A DNA stretch of 64,000 bases from JAANXG01 sp034520625 (GTDB taxonomy: Bacteria; Pseudomonadota; Gammaproteobacteria; Arenicellales; JAANXG01), in contig JAXHNI010000012.1 in NCBI GenBank assembly GCA_034520625.1, forward strand, positions 62,001-126,000, written 5' to 3'. Position numbers and translations under genes: made by a program. Below the pieces are notes generated by a model. It was not told the origin of the DNA and ran no database searches. It saw only the letters and a program-made list of their open reading frames with translations. Position 1 is the first letter of the stretch; every line of letters begins with the position of its first letter. Positions 1-7,529 of the stretch are shown piece by piece.

Positions 1-139
1 AGGTCGCAGGCCTCGTACAGCGCCATGCCCAGATGGTAGTGAAAAACCGGTTCGTCCGGATACCGTTCCACGACGCGTGTTAGAACGTCAGCCGCAGCTT
101 CGGGCTCGCCAGTTTTCAATTTTACCCAGCTAACCCGAA
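1..139 (-). pseudogene. TPR-repeat protein fragment (PEP-CTERM PrsT-like), cut by IS insertion
   Basis: The minus strand is open from about 139 to the left edge and reads a tetratricopeptide-like segment (…KLKTGEPEAAADVL…, then FHYHLGMALYEA). An alternating helix pattern with H-L-G-M-A-L-Y is typical of the TPR protein encoded in XrtA/PEP-CTERM exopolysaccharide loci, which fits the XrtA module at 22.6-28.4 kb. The upstream (N-terminal) side stops at an in-frame TGA exactly where IS1380-like sequence begins, so the gene is interrupted there. The rest lies outside the window. The TPR assignment is fair; the PrsT identity is inferred from context. Confidence 0.45.
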
Positions 140-340
140 TATTTCACCAACGAAAAAAGCGAAGCCCCGTAATCCAATATAATTCAGGTAGTTAGCAAGA
201 ACTATCGGGAGGCTTCGCCGGTGACAAACTGTACCCAAGTTACGATGGAATTTCCACGGTGTCAGCGCCGTGTGGTGGAGGCCAGTTTTCAAGGGGGCGC
301 GATCACCTCAGATGGCGGGGCGTTGCTGTTGCGTCAGGCG
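128..340 (+). mobile_element. IS1380-family left end with transposase N-terminal stub
   Basis: A GTG-started reading frame from 221 gives MTNCTQVTMEF followed by FQGGAITSDGGALLLRQA. This is the characteristic N-terminus of IS1380-family DDE transposases (F-x-GG-x-I-x-SDGG-x-LLLR). After about 40 residues the frame runs straight into IS91-type sequence at 338, so more than 90% of the transposase is missing. The AT-rich leader at 140-200 probably contains the left inverted repeat. Its exact outer edge cannot be fixed without the partner end. Confidence 0.6.
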
Positions 341-657
341 GTTCCTGGACCACCTCGGGCAACGGTCCGAGTCCAGTCGAACGATATCACACCCGGCACG
401 CGCCCCACCCTGCGCCACCGAGCGGCAGGGAACAATTAGCTGACACCAGCCAGGAGGCTGCACCCACCTCGCGCCCCACGCTCACGCTCATCCTTCAACC
501 GGGCCGGGCCAGAAATTCCGCCATGCTCACCCGAAACACGCACCCGTCCTCTGATTCGGCGCCATCGCAATCCCGATTCAAGGCTACTTTTCTCCACCAA
601 GACCGTTCTCTCAGCGCCTTTCGAACGTCGAGTATGTGGGTTATCCTTCCTATCCGT
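338..657 (+). mobile_element. IS91-family 3' end (oriIS side), copy 1
   Basis: This 320-bp segment is a direct repeat of 5880-6199. I count about nine substitutions and no indels. In the second copy it begins inside the last codons of an IS91-type transposase and runs to the shared terminus ending CCTATCCGT, so it is the 3' side of the element, where IS91 relatives carry oriIS. Here it is joined to the IS1380 stub at a short shared GCGGTT and carries no transposase of its own. The abrupt loss of similarity after 657 marks the element end. Confidence 0.7.
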
Positions 658-659
658 GT

Positions 660-1095
660 GAATTTCTGGGCGGCTCTGCTGCCCCTGTCCGACCGGCGCA
701 CCGACTACTGGAGGACCTACAATGCCGAAGCGATCGCCCGGCGCGGCGAAGCGGATTTGATCGTGACTTCCTGCACGTGGTATCTGCGCTATTTTGCGGA
801 TGCGGAGACCATTTCCCCGGCGCGCACGGAGCCCACCCGGATGCGGGCGGCCCTGGACGGAACTGCACCGGAGCGGGTGCTGATCTCGTCGCTCGCCTAC
901 CGTCCACACCGTCTTTTCGGCATCGAGAACCCGCCTGCCATCCGGGCGGACTGGGCGCAGGCCTTCAGCGACGCCTTCCCGCCTCCGGATACTGTTCCAC
1001 CGCCGGACGGACCGCAGCTGTTCTACAGGATCGCCGGTGGCAATGTCGTGCCGCTGCGGGAGAGGCCGCCTATGCGGTCTTCCCGCTCGAAATGA
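660..1095 (+). pseudogene. C-terminal fragment of a membrane glycosyltransferase-like protein
   Basis: The reading frame entering from the IS91 end is open to a stop at 1093-1095 and encodes about 145 residues with no start of its own. The content (…EADLIVTSCTWYLRYF…, VLISSLAYRPHRLFGIENPP, and a final LFYRIAGG) resembles the soluble C-terminal domain of multi-membrane-pass sugar transferases or other exopolysaccharide-locus membrane proteins. The N-terminal membrane part was lost at the IS91 junction. It is probably non-functional. The family call is tentative. Confidence 0.4.
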
Positions 1096-1200
1096 CTTTA
1101 CCGTCCAATATACTGTCCCTACGTAAGGGGTGGTCGTCCGTGCCCTCCCCGACCGACGCAATGGAGCGGTCTCGGGTCTGCCGGGTTCGAAGAGGTTGCG

Positions 1201-2009
1201 ATGCCGTCGCTTGAACAACATTTCATCCTCACCCTTGGCCGGTCCGGCTCAAATACGCTGATCAACCTGCTCAACCAGCATCCCGGTGTGCTCAACTACG
1301 GCGAAGTTCTCGGGGACTGGAACACCATCCGGAAGGTGTATGACCACCTGCCACGCCCGATGCGAGGTTCGGAACCGTCCTATCTCGATGCGCTCCTGCA
1401 CAACCGACTGATCGCGCGCGGTCTCAACACCTATCGCAACCTGTCCCACATGCGACGCGGCAACTCGGAGAGATCAAGCGCTTCGGCAGGCTGAAGACCA
1501 TCGGAGTGAAAGAATTCTCGCTCAACCTGCGGCGCAAGCAACTTCAGGACTTCCTCGCCGAACGGCCCCATATCAAGGTCATCGGACTGCAGCGCGACGA
1601 CGTGCTGGACCGGTTCATCTCGTGGAAGATGCTGCAGCAGACCGGCGTGGTGAAGCTGGACAAGGCCGCCGATGGATTGCAGCGAAAACTCACGCTCGAC
1701 CCCGGAACCCTGCTTGCGGAGCTACGCGACATCGACGCCGAGAACCGAGAACTCACTGACATGCTGGACAGGCTCTCCGGCCACCGGGTGCACCGGATTG
1801 CCTACGAAGACCTCTATGGCGTGCCCGAGCGGACGCAGGCCGTCATCCGGGAGGTCTTCCGGTTTCTGGACCTGCCGGATTTCGCGCCCGTGGTCCGGAT
1901 GCGCAAGATCATCAAGGGCCGCCCGGTCGAGCGGATCGGCAATCTGGAGGCATGCCGGACCGCGGTTCGAGGGACCGAATTCGCACCGCTTCTAGCGGAT
2001 CGGGGATGA
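1201..2009 (+). pseudogene. Sulfotransferase, disrupted by a frameshift
   Basis: Two adjacent frames make one sulfotransferase of about 268 residues. The first (1201 to about 1460) has the PAPS 5'-phosphosulfate loop TLGRSGSNTLINLLNQHPGV. The second, from about 1460 on, reads QLGEIKRFGRLKTIGVKEFS and contains the 3'-phosphate-binding element GLQRDDVLDRFISWK and a C-terminal helix. A one-base shift between LSHMRRG and QLGEIK joins them. It would transfer sulfate from PAPS to a polysaccharide or cell-surface acceptor. It may be a genuine lesion or a sequence error; neighbouring genes are also decayed, which favours a real mutation. Confidence 0.75.
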
Positions 2010-2229
2010 CCGTCCCGACCGCGCACGCCTCCCCGGACCCCCTGCGCTTCGGCACGGGACAGGCCCGCCGTGCGGAGCCGGAACCGGCGGCGGCGCGGCC
2101 GGGGACCCCGGCCGGAAGTGCGGGCCGGGCGCTTGATTGGTCAGCAAGCGACAAATGAGCCTTTCGTGTGGGATCGCAGTGGTAGAGCTTGATGTAGCCT
2201 TTCGGCGGCGCGGTTCAGCTTGACTTAAC
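2010..2229. other. Intergenic, GC-rich hairpin, no gene seen
   Basis: No convincing coding sequence. A GC-rich self-complementary stretch (GGCCGGGGACCCCGGCC near 2096-2112) could terminate the sulfotransferase transcript, but no T-run follows. A stop codon in frame just upstream of 2230 shows that the acetyltransferase gene does not extend into this stretch. Confidence 0.4.
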
Positions 2230-2676
2230 ATGCCTTCCAAACGACGCTCAGACAGTCGACCTGTTTCAACTAAATTCGGCGTCTCCAAACGAATAATCAG
2301 ATCGGAAATTACAGCGGTACTGCGCCATGGCTTCTGGAGTGTGATAACCGGGGCGGATATTCCACTCAACGCAAATATAGCCGGGAGACTATTGCTGCCC
2401 CATGCCAACGGCGTGTTGATTCACCCCGATGCCAGCATCGGTCCCAACTGCCTGATCTTCCAGCAGGTGACCATAGGCACGCGCGGCCACGGAGGGGCGC
2501 GTCAGATTGCTGGGCATGTCGATATCGGCGCTGGCGCCAAAATTCTCGGCCCGGTGAACATCGGCAAGCATGCGGTGATAGGCGCCAACGCGGTGGTGAT
2601 GATTGATGTGCCAGATAATTGCATGGCGGTAGGAATCCCCGCTGTTATTAAACCTCGACCCTGTCAGGACGACTGA
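2230..2676 (+). CDS. Serine-acetyltransferase-like hexapeptide-repeat acyltransferase
   Basis: The 148-residue product has a left-handed beta-helix of the serine O-acetyltransferase type: GADIPLNANIAGRLLLPH, then GVLIHPDASIGPNC, QQVTIGTRG, HVDIGAGAKILGPVNIG and AVIGANAVV. It lacks the N-terminal helical domain of CysE, and its position beside glycosyltransferases is typical of capsule/EPS loci, where such enzymes O-acetylate a sugar rather than make cysteine. The start at 2230 follows an in-frame stop; the first about 30 residues are unlike the family, so the N-terminus may be truncated. The next gene begins four bases after its stop, suggesting co-transcription. Confidence 0.8.
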   Translation: MPSKRRSDSRPVSTKFGVSKRIIRSEITAVLRHGFWSVITGADIPLNANIAGRLLLPHANGVLIHPDASIGPNCLIFQQVTIGTRGHGGARQIAGHVDIGAGAKILGPVNIGKHAVIGANAVVMIDVPDNCMAVGIPAVIKPRPCQDD

Positions 2677-2680
2677 ACCA

Positions 2681-3883
2681 ATGCGTATCGCCTACTTCAT
2701 CAATCAATACCCCAAGGTCAGCCACAGCTTTATCCGCCGAGAGATTCTGGCACTGGAGCGCAATGGCTTCGAGGTGCAGCGCATCGCTTTGCGCGGCTGG
2801 GATGACGGGCTGGTGGACGACGAGGATCTGCGCGAGCGCGAGCGCACGCGCTATGTGTTGCAGGAGGGCTTGAGGGGCTTGCTGCTGCCGGTTTTTCAGG
2901 TGCTGCGTAAGCAGCCACGGCGGTTCTTTTCGGCACTCTTGCTGGCCTTGCGGATGGGGCGGCGCGCCGACCGCGCCTGGCCTTATCACCTGGTGTACCT
3001 GGCCGAGGCCTGCCGTCTGCTGCCCTGGTTACGCGAGTTCGGCGCGCAGCACGTACATGCGCACTTCGGCACCAATTCCGCCGAAGTGGTGATGCTGGCC
3101 GAGGCGCTCGGCGGGTCGAGCTACAGCTTTACCGTGCATGGCCCGGAAGAGTTCGATAAGCCGCAATTTATTCACCTGGGCGAAAAGGTTCGCCGGGCGG
3201 CCTTCGTCGTGGCGATCAGCTCCTATGGGCGCAGCCAGCTGTTCCGCTGGGTCGATCACGCCCATTGGCCGAAGGTGAAGGTGGTGCATTGCGGCCTGGA
3301 GCGGGCCTTTCACGATGTGCCGCCGGTTGCCATGCCGGCCGCACCGCGCCTGGTCTGCGTCGGGCGTCTGTGCGAGCAGAAGGGTCAGCTGTTGTTGATG
3401 CAGGCCGCCAGCCTGCTGGCTGAGCAGGGCCTGGCATTCGAGATCGTGCTGGCCGGCGACGGCGAAATGCGCGCGGAGATCGAGGCCTTGATCGAGCGCA
3501 ACGGCTTGCAGGGCCGGGTGCGCATCACCGGTTGGATCAGCAGCGAGCAGGTGCAGGCGGAAATCCTCGCGGCGCGCGCCCTGGTGTTGCCGAGTTTTGC
3601 CGAGGGCCTGCCGGTGGTGATCATGGAGGCGATGGCGCTGCGCCGGCCGGTGTTGACCACCTATGTGGCGGGTATTCCAGAGCTGGTGCGCCAAGGCGAG
3701 AACGGTTGGTTGTTTCCCGCCGGGGCGGTTGAGGAGCTGGCCGCGGCGTTGGCGGACTGCCTGGCGCAGCCGCCGGACGTTCTGCAACGCATGGGCGAGG
3801 CGGCCTATAGCCGCGTGTTGCAGCGCCACGCTATCGATACCGAGGCGGCCAAGTTGGCCGAACTGTTCAGGGCGCAAGCATGA
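2681..3883 (+). CDS. Family 4 glycosyltransferase
   Basis: The 400-residue GT-B fold protein begins MRIAYFINQYPKVSHSFIRRE, the usual N-terminus of colanic-acid/EPS GT4 enzymes. It carries VHAHFGTNSAEV and TVHGPEEF in the acceptor half and GRLCEQKGQ, then PSFAEGLPVVIMEAMA with the E-x7-E donor-binding motif, in the nucleotide-sugar half. It should act in the cytoplasm, adding one sugar to a lipid-linked repeat unit. The start is four bases after the acetyltransferase stop, and its stop overlaps the GT2 start (ATGA), so 2230-5067 is one transcription unit. Confidence 0.9.
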   Translation: MRIAYFINQYPKVSHSFIRREILALERNGFEVQRIALRGWDDGLVDDEDLRERERTRYVLQEGLRGLLLPVFQVLRKQPRRFFSALLLALRMGRRADRAWPYHLVYLAEACRLLPWLREFGAQHVHAHFGTNSAEVVMLAEALGGSSYSFTVHGPEEFDKPQFIHLGEKVRRAAFVVAISSYGRSQLFRWVDHAHWPKVKVVHCGLERAFHDVPPVAMPAAPRLVCVGRLCEQKGQLLLMQAASLLAEQGLAFEIVLAGDGEMRAEIEALIERNGLQGRVRITGWISSEQVQAEILAARALVLPSFAEGLPVVIMEAMALRRPVLTTYVAGIPELVRQGENGWLFPAGAVEELAAALADCLAQPPDVLQRMGEAAYSRVLQRHAIDTEAAKLAELFRAQA

Positions 3884-5067
3884 TCGATCTAGTGAGTTGG
3901 CTACTGAGCGCACTGCTGTTACTTATCCTGCTGCCGGTACTGGTGCTGTTCGTGCAGGTCATGCTCGCCTGCCTGCCGGCTCGCACTCAGTCCGCGTTGG
4001 TGGGTGCGCGCCCGCGGGTGGCGGTGTTGGTACCGGCGCACAACGAGTCGACGGTGATAGTCACGACGCTGAAGACGCTGCGCTCGCAATTACTGGCTGG
4101 TGATCGCCTGCTGGTGGTCGCGGACAACTGCTCCGACGACACGGCAACCCTGGCCCGAACGACAGGCGCCGAGGTGATCGAGCGCAGCGATAGCCAGCTG
4201 CGCGGCAAGGGCTATGCCCTGGACTTTGGCGTGCGCCACCTGGCGGGCGATGCCCCTGAAGTGCTGATCATCGTCGATGCCGATTGCCAGGTGGGCGAGG
4301 GCGCTATCGAGCGTTTGGTCCTCTGCTGCATCCAGTCCGGGCGACCGACTCAGGCGCTGTACCTGATGCATGCGCCCGAGGGTTCCGGCTTGAAGGTGCG
4401 CATCGCCGAATTCGCCTGGTGTGTGAAGAACCTGCTGCGCCCGACCGGTTGGGTGCGCCTCGGCTGGCCCTGTCAGTTGATGGGCTCGGGTATGGCCTTT
4501 ATCTGGCGCGATCTGGCGCTGATCGACCTGGCCAGCGGCCACCTGGTCGAAGACTTGAAGATGGGTTTGGACTTTTGCCGCAACGGCAAGCCGCCGCTGT
4601 TCTGCCCCGATGCCAGGGTCAGCAGTTATTTTCCGCGCAGCGAGGAGGGCTTGAGCAGCCAGCGCACGCGCTGGGAGCATGGTCACCTCGGGGTGATCCT
4701 CAGCGATGCGCCCAAGTTGCTTGTCGAGTCGCTTGGGCAGCGCAACTGGAAGCTGTTGGGCATGACCCTCGATCTGCTGGTTCCGCCGCTGGCGTTACTG
4801 ACCCTGGCGGCCGTTGCCGCCTTCGTCCTGAGCTGGCTGCTGTTCGGCTTGAGCGAGTTGCTGGCGCCAGCACTGATTGCCTCGGTCGGGGTGGTGCTGT
4901 TGGGCCTCACCATCCTGCTGGCCTGGGCGCGCTGCGGGCGCGAGATTATTTCGTTTATGTCGCTGCTGTATGCGCCTTTCTATGCCGCAAAAAAAATCTC
5001 CCTGTACCTGGGCTTTTTGCTTAAGCGCCAGGTCGATTGGGTTCGCTCGAAACGGGATGACCACTGA
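3880..5067 (+). CDS. Membrane family 2 glycosyltransferase
   Basis: The 395-residue product has one N-terminal membrane segment (about residues 4-30), a GT-A domain with VAVLVPAHNES, VVADNCSDDT and the metal-binding IIVDADC, the processive-type element QRTRWEHGHLG (about 264-274), and two or three C-terminal membrane segments. This is the layout of inner-membrane polysaccharide GT2 enzymes. It overlaps the preceding GT4 by four bases and is followed at once by the start of a further gene that is truncated. The Q-R-T-R-W motif suggests transfer to lipid-linked or growing glycan; the sugar is unknown. Confidence 0.85.
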   Translation: MIDLVSWLLSALLLLILLPVLVLFVQVMLACLPARTQSALVGARPRVAVLVPAHNESTVIVTTLKTLRSQLLAGDRLLVVADNCSDDTATLARTTGAEVIERSDSQLRGKGYALDFGVRHLAGDAPEVLIIVDADCQVGEGAIERLVLCCIQSGRPTQALYLMHAPEGSGLKVRIAEFAWCVKNLLRPTGWVRLGWPCQLMGSGMAFIWRDLALIDLASGHLVEDLKMGLDFCRNGKPPLFCPDARVSSYFPRSEEGLSSQRTRWEHGHLGVILSDAPKLLVESLGQRNWKLLGMTLDLLVPPLALLTLAAVAAFVLSWLLFGLSELLAPALIASVGVVLLGLTILLAWARCGREIISFMSLLYAPFYAAKKISLYLGFLLKRQVDWVRSKRDDH

Positions 5068-5160
5068 TGCATTCTTTGCCTTGGCAGCAACGCTGGCGCG
5101 CGCTTGTCGACAAACTCCGGGTGGTCGGCGATCTCGATGATGAACAACGCTTGATAGAGT
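5067..5160 (+). pseudogene. N-terminal stub of the next EPS gene, truncated by IS91 remnant
   Basis: An ATG overlapping the GT2 stop opens MHSLPWQQRWRALVDKLRVV and about 10 more residues before IS91-type sequence takes over near 5160. Coupling to the GT2 gene shows it was the next cistron. The short W-Q-Q-R-W segment resembles the start of WecB/TagA/CpsF-type glycosyltransferases, but about 30 residues are too few to be sure. Confidence 0.4.
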
Positions 5161-5370
5161 CAAGGCGTTCACGTTGCAAACCGTGCCCGCGAGGCAAGAG
5201 GACAGCGACAACGGCAGCTTGGCCAAGACCGCCGGGTTCTCCCTACATGCCGGCGTCGCTGCGAAAGCCCACCAACGGCGGAAGCTCGAACGCCTGTGCC
5301 GGTATATCGCCCGCCCGGCCGTGGCCACCGATCGATTGGCTCTCACGCCACAGGGGAATGTGCGATATGA

Positions 5371-5421
5371 CGTGAAGGGATTCACAAATGTCGCGAGCGC
5401 AGGATGCGCAGGAGCGACCAC
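5371..5421. repeat. 51-bp two-hairpin palindromic mini-element, copy A1
   Basis: Inserted in frame in the transposase between VRY and LKTPYRDG. It contains GTGAA-GGGA-TTCAC and a second stem TCGC…GCGA enclosing GCGCAGGATGCGC. It is the reverse complement, with substitutions, of 5796-5845. Both stems differ between copies by paired changes. Confidence 0.75.
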
Positions 5422-5533
5422 CCTGAAAACGCCGTATCGAGACGGCACCACGCACATCATCCTGGAACCGCTCGACTTCATCGCACGACTGGCCGCCCTG
5501 GTGCCAAAACCGCGCGTAAATCTCACCCGCTTT

Positions 5534-5607
5534 GCTCGTATCGTCCTGATACTCACCCGTTTCGCGGGCCCGCTAAAGCGGTCAAAATACGTTCCCAACG
5601 CATTTTT
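5534..5607. repeat. 74-bp multi-hairpin insertion in the IS91 transposase
   Basis: It separates VNLTRF from the continuation, which reads HGIFAPNS-like in relatives. It has three consecutive foldbacks: GTATC-GTCCT-GATAC, an interrupted CCG…CGG stem around GCGGGCCCGC, and AAAATACGTT-CCC-AACGCATTTT with one mismatch. It is unrelated in sequence to the 51-bp element. Its length (74) shifts the frame. Confidence 0.6.
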
Positions 5608-5795
5608 CACGGGATCTTCGCACCCAACAGCACACTGCGACACCACGTGAGCCCCGGCAGGCCGGGGCAAGCGAAAGCCCATCGAGGCCAAGACCCCGGC
5701 CCAGCGCCGCACCGCGATGACCTGGGCGCAGCGCCTCAAACGCGTGTTCAAGATCGACATCGAAATCTGCGAACAGTGCGGCGGCACGGTCAAGG

Positions 5796-5845
5796 TGGCC
5801 GCTCTTGCGCTTCCTGCGCTCGCGGCATTAGTGCATCCATGCACG
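5796..5845. repeat. Two-hairpin palindromic mini-element, copy A2 (opposite orientation)
   Basis: Inserted between GTVKV and IACIEDP of the transposase, shifting the frame. In reverse complement it aligns with 5371-5421 without gaps. The hairpin arms read GTGCA…TGCAC where the other copy has GTGAA…TTCAC, and CCGC…GCGG where the other has TCGC…GCGA. Confidence 0.75.
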
Positions 5846-5879
5846 TCATTGCCTGCATCGAGGACCCGGCGGTCGTCAA

Positions 5880-6199
5880 GCGGTTGCTGGACCACCTCAG
5901 GCAACGGTCCAAGTCCAGTCGAACGATGTCACACCCGGCACGCGCCCCACCCTGCGCCACCGAGCGGCAGGGAACAATTAGCTGACACCAGCCAGGAGGC
6001 TGCGCCCACCTCGCGCCCCACGCTCACGCTCGTCCTTCAACCGGGCCGGGCCCGAAATTCCGCCATTCTCACCCGAAACACGCACCCGTCCTCTGATTCG
6101 GCGCCATCGCAATCCCGATTCAAGGCTACTTCTCTCCACCAAGACCGTTCTCTCAGCGCCTTTCGAACGTCGAGTATGTGGGTTATCCTTCCTATCCGT
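5880..6199 (+). repeat. IS91-family 3' end, copy 2 (direct repeat of 338-657)
   Basis: The 320-bp segment runs from the last transposase codons through the non-coding 3' end to the terminus ending CCTATCCGT. The two copies have equal length and the same orientation and lie 5.2 kb apart. Beyond 6199 the sequence becomes a minus-strand glycosyltransferase gene, which this end truncates. Confidence 0.8.
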
Positions 6200-6493
6200 A
6201 TCGTTGAACGCGTGAACCACACCGCGACCCACGGCGCGTTCCCGGCCATGGGCGCGGTGCACAACCTGGATGAAAGGGTACCGCTCACTCGCTTCCTTCA
6301 GGATTGCCGGCGTGCGGTCCGTCGAACCGTCGTCCACGATCACCCAACGCGCGGGCAGCACCGATTGCTTCGCCACCGACTCGATAGTGATGGGCAGGTA
6401 GTCCTGTTCATCACGGCAAGGCGTGACCAGCAGATACCGGCGACCGGCGCCGCTCGTGCCTTGGCTCCTGCTTGATTTGTCGCTTTCAGGCAT
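6200..6493 (-). pseudogene. Family 2 glycosyltransferase, N-terminal fragment
   Basis: The frame starts at an ATG (6493) overlapping the stop of the upstream gene and encodes about 97 residues. RRYLLVTPCRDEQDYLPITI and WVIVDDGSTDRT form the N-terminal nucleotide-sugar-binding part of a GT2 enzyme. It then enters IS91 sequence at 6199, losing the DxD metal site and the acceptor domain. It was the last surviving gene of the 9355-6200 operon and is almost certainly inactive. Confidence 0.75.
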
Positions 6494-7529
6494 TGGTGCC
6501 GCCCATGGGTGGCTTTTCCTCACCGTGCTTGTACTCGATCAGCGTCGCGTGCCGCCCGGTCAGCCTGCGGTACCAGTAGAGCAGCACGCCGCTGGCCTGG
6601 GCGTACTTGGCGATCATGAAGAACACGCCGAGCAGTATTGCATTCCGCTTCGATCGCCCCCGCTGGAGCTCGTTGCGGCGGATCCGCCATATCTGTATCA
6701 CCACGAGCGCCATATATAACACCAGGGAGACACCATGCGTCCAATACGCCGTCAGGAGGGCGGCAACCGGCAGCAGCAGCCCCCATATCAGGGCAGACCA
6801 TGTCTGCCTTACGCCGTGCCGCTCAGGTGGCTTGCCGTGCATATCGGCGCCTTGCGCGCAGGCATGTCCAGCGCGCTTGGCGCGTTGCCAGTACTCGTCG
6901 AACCGGGTCATCGCCGCGTCGTGCAGCGTCATCTCCTGGTCGAGACGATGGACCTCGTAGCCCCGACCGCGGACACGCACGCACAGCTCCGGTTCCTCGC
7001 CGGCGATGATCCCCGGGTTGTAGCCACCCACCGCGTCAAAGACCTCGAGCCGAAGCAGCGCGTTGCCGCCACACGACCGGGCAGGACCAACTGGCGTGTC
7101 CCACTCCAAATCACACAAGCGATTGTAGACGGACGCCTCGGGATACTGCTCGCGCGTCCGCCCGCATACGACCGCGACCCGGTCGTGGCTCTGCATGAAC
7201 GTCATCGCCGCATCGATCCAGCCGGGCTGGAGCTCACAGTCACCGTCGAGCACCTGGACGAACTCGATACCCTGCCAGCGTTCCTTCAGCCGGGCGATCC
7301 CCTCGTTCCGGGCCCGGGCAGCGGTGAACGGGATGGAAGTGTCCAGGTTCACGACCTCGACCCCGAGGGACCTCGCAAACGCCACCGAATCATCCGTCGA
7401 TCCCGAATCGACATAGACGACTCGGTCCGTCACCGCCACCGCCACCGCCGATCGCAGGCACCGTTCGAGCCGTTCGCCCTCATTCCGGCCAATGGCGACG
7501 ATGCCGACGTTCCGGCGGTGATCAGGCAC
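6486..7529 (-). CDS. Family 2 glycosyltransferase with C-terminal membrane segments
   Basis: The 347-residue product has GIVAIGRNEGERLERCL, VVYVDSGSTDDS and QVLDGDCE (metal site) in a GT-A domain, GGNALLRLEVFDAVGGYNP in the acceptor region, and two or three hydrophobic segments after residue 240. This resembles membrane-anchored rhamnosyl/mannosyl GT2 enzymes of EPS loci. It overlaps the sulfotransferase gene upstream by eight bases and the truncated GT2 downstream by eight, so the cluster is translationally coupled. Donor and acceptor are unknown. Confidence 0.85.
   Translation of the reverse strand: MPDHRRNVGIVAIGRNEGERLERCLRSAVAVAVTDRVVYVDSGSTDDSVAFARSLGVEVVNLDTSIPFTAARARNEGIARLKERWQGIEFVQVLDGDCELQPGWIDAAMTFMQSHDRVAVVCGRTREQYPEASVYNRLCDLEWDTPVGPARSCGGNALLRLEVFDAVGGYNPGIIAGEEPELCVRVRGRGYEVHRLDQEMTLHDAAMTRFDEYWQRAKRAGHACAQGADMHGKPPERHGVRQTWSALIWGLLLPVAALLTAYWTHGVSLVLYMALVVIQIWRIRRNELQRGRSKRNAILLGVFFMIAKYAQASGVLLYWYRRLTGRHATLIEYKHGEEKPPMGGTNA

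Larger units (their letters stand above)
5161..6199 (+). mobile_element. IS91-family element remnant with broken transposase, carrying three inserted mini-elements
   Basis: The plus strand reads the C-terminal half of an IS91-type Y2 transposase in pieces: LQTVPARQEDSDNGSLAKTA, KLERLCRYIARPAV, FIARLAALVPKPRVNLTRF, then TWAQRLKRVFKIDIEICEQC and ACIEDPAVVKRLLDHL, ending near 5920. The N-terminal catalytic part is gone. Three short insertions (5371-5421, 5534-5607, 5796-5845) interrupt it; the last two shift the frame. The 3' non-coding part to 6199 is the oriIS side and is duplicated at 338-657. In IS91/ISCR elements rolling-circle transfer proceeds from oriIS through the gene and can run on into DNA on the 5' side, here the EPS genes. 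Confidence 0.8.

Noticed and set aside
436..1221. Minus-strand 261-codon frame over the IS91 end
   Set aside because: It is antisense to the IS91 end and the glycosyltransferase fragment and shows no protein-like pattern.
5067..5650. 5067-5375 and 5174-5650 as independent small genes
   Set aside because: The first is a truncated EPS gene start running into transposon sequence; the second is part of the IS91 transposase.
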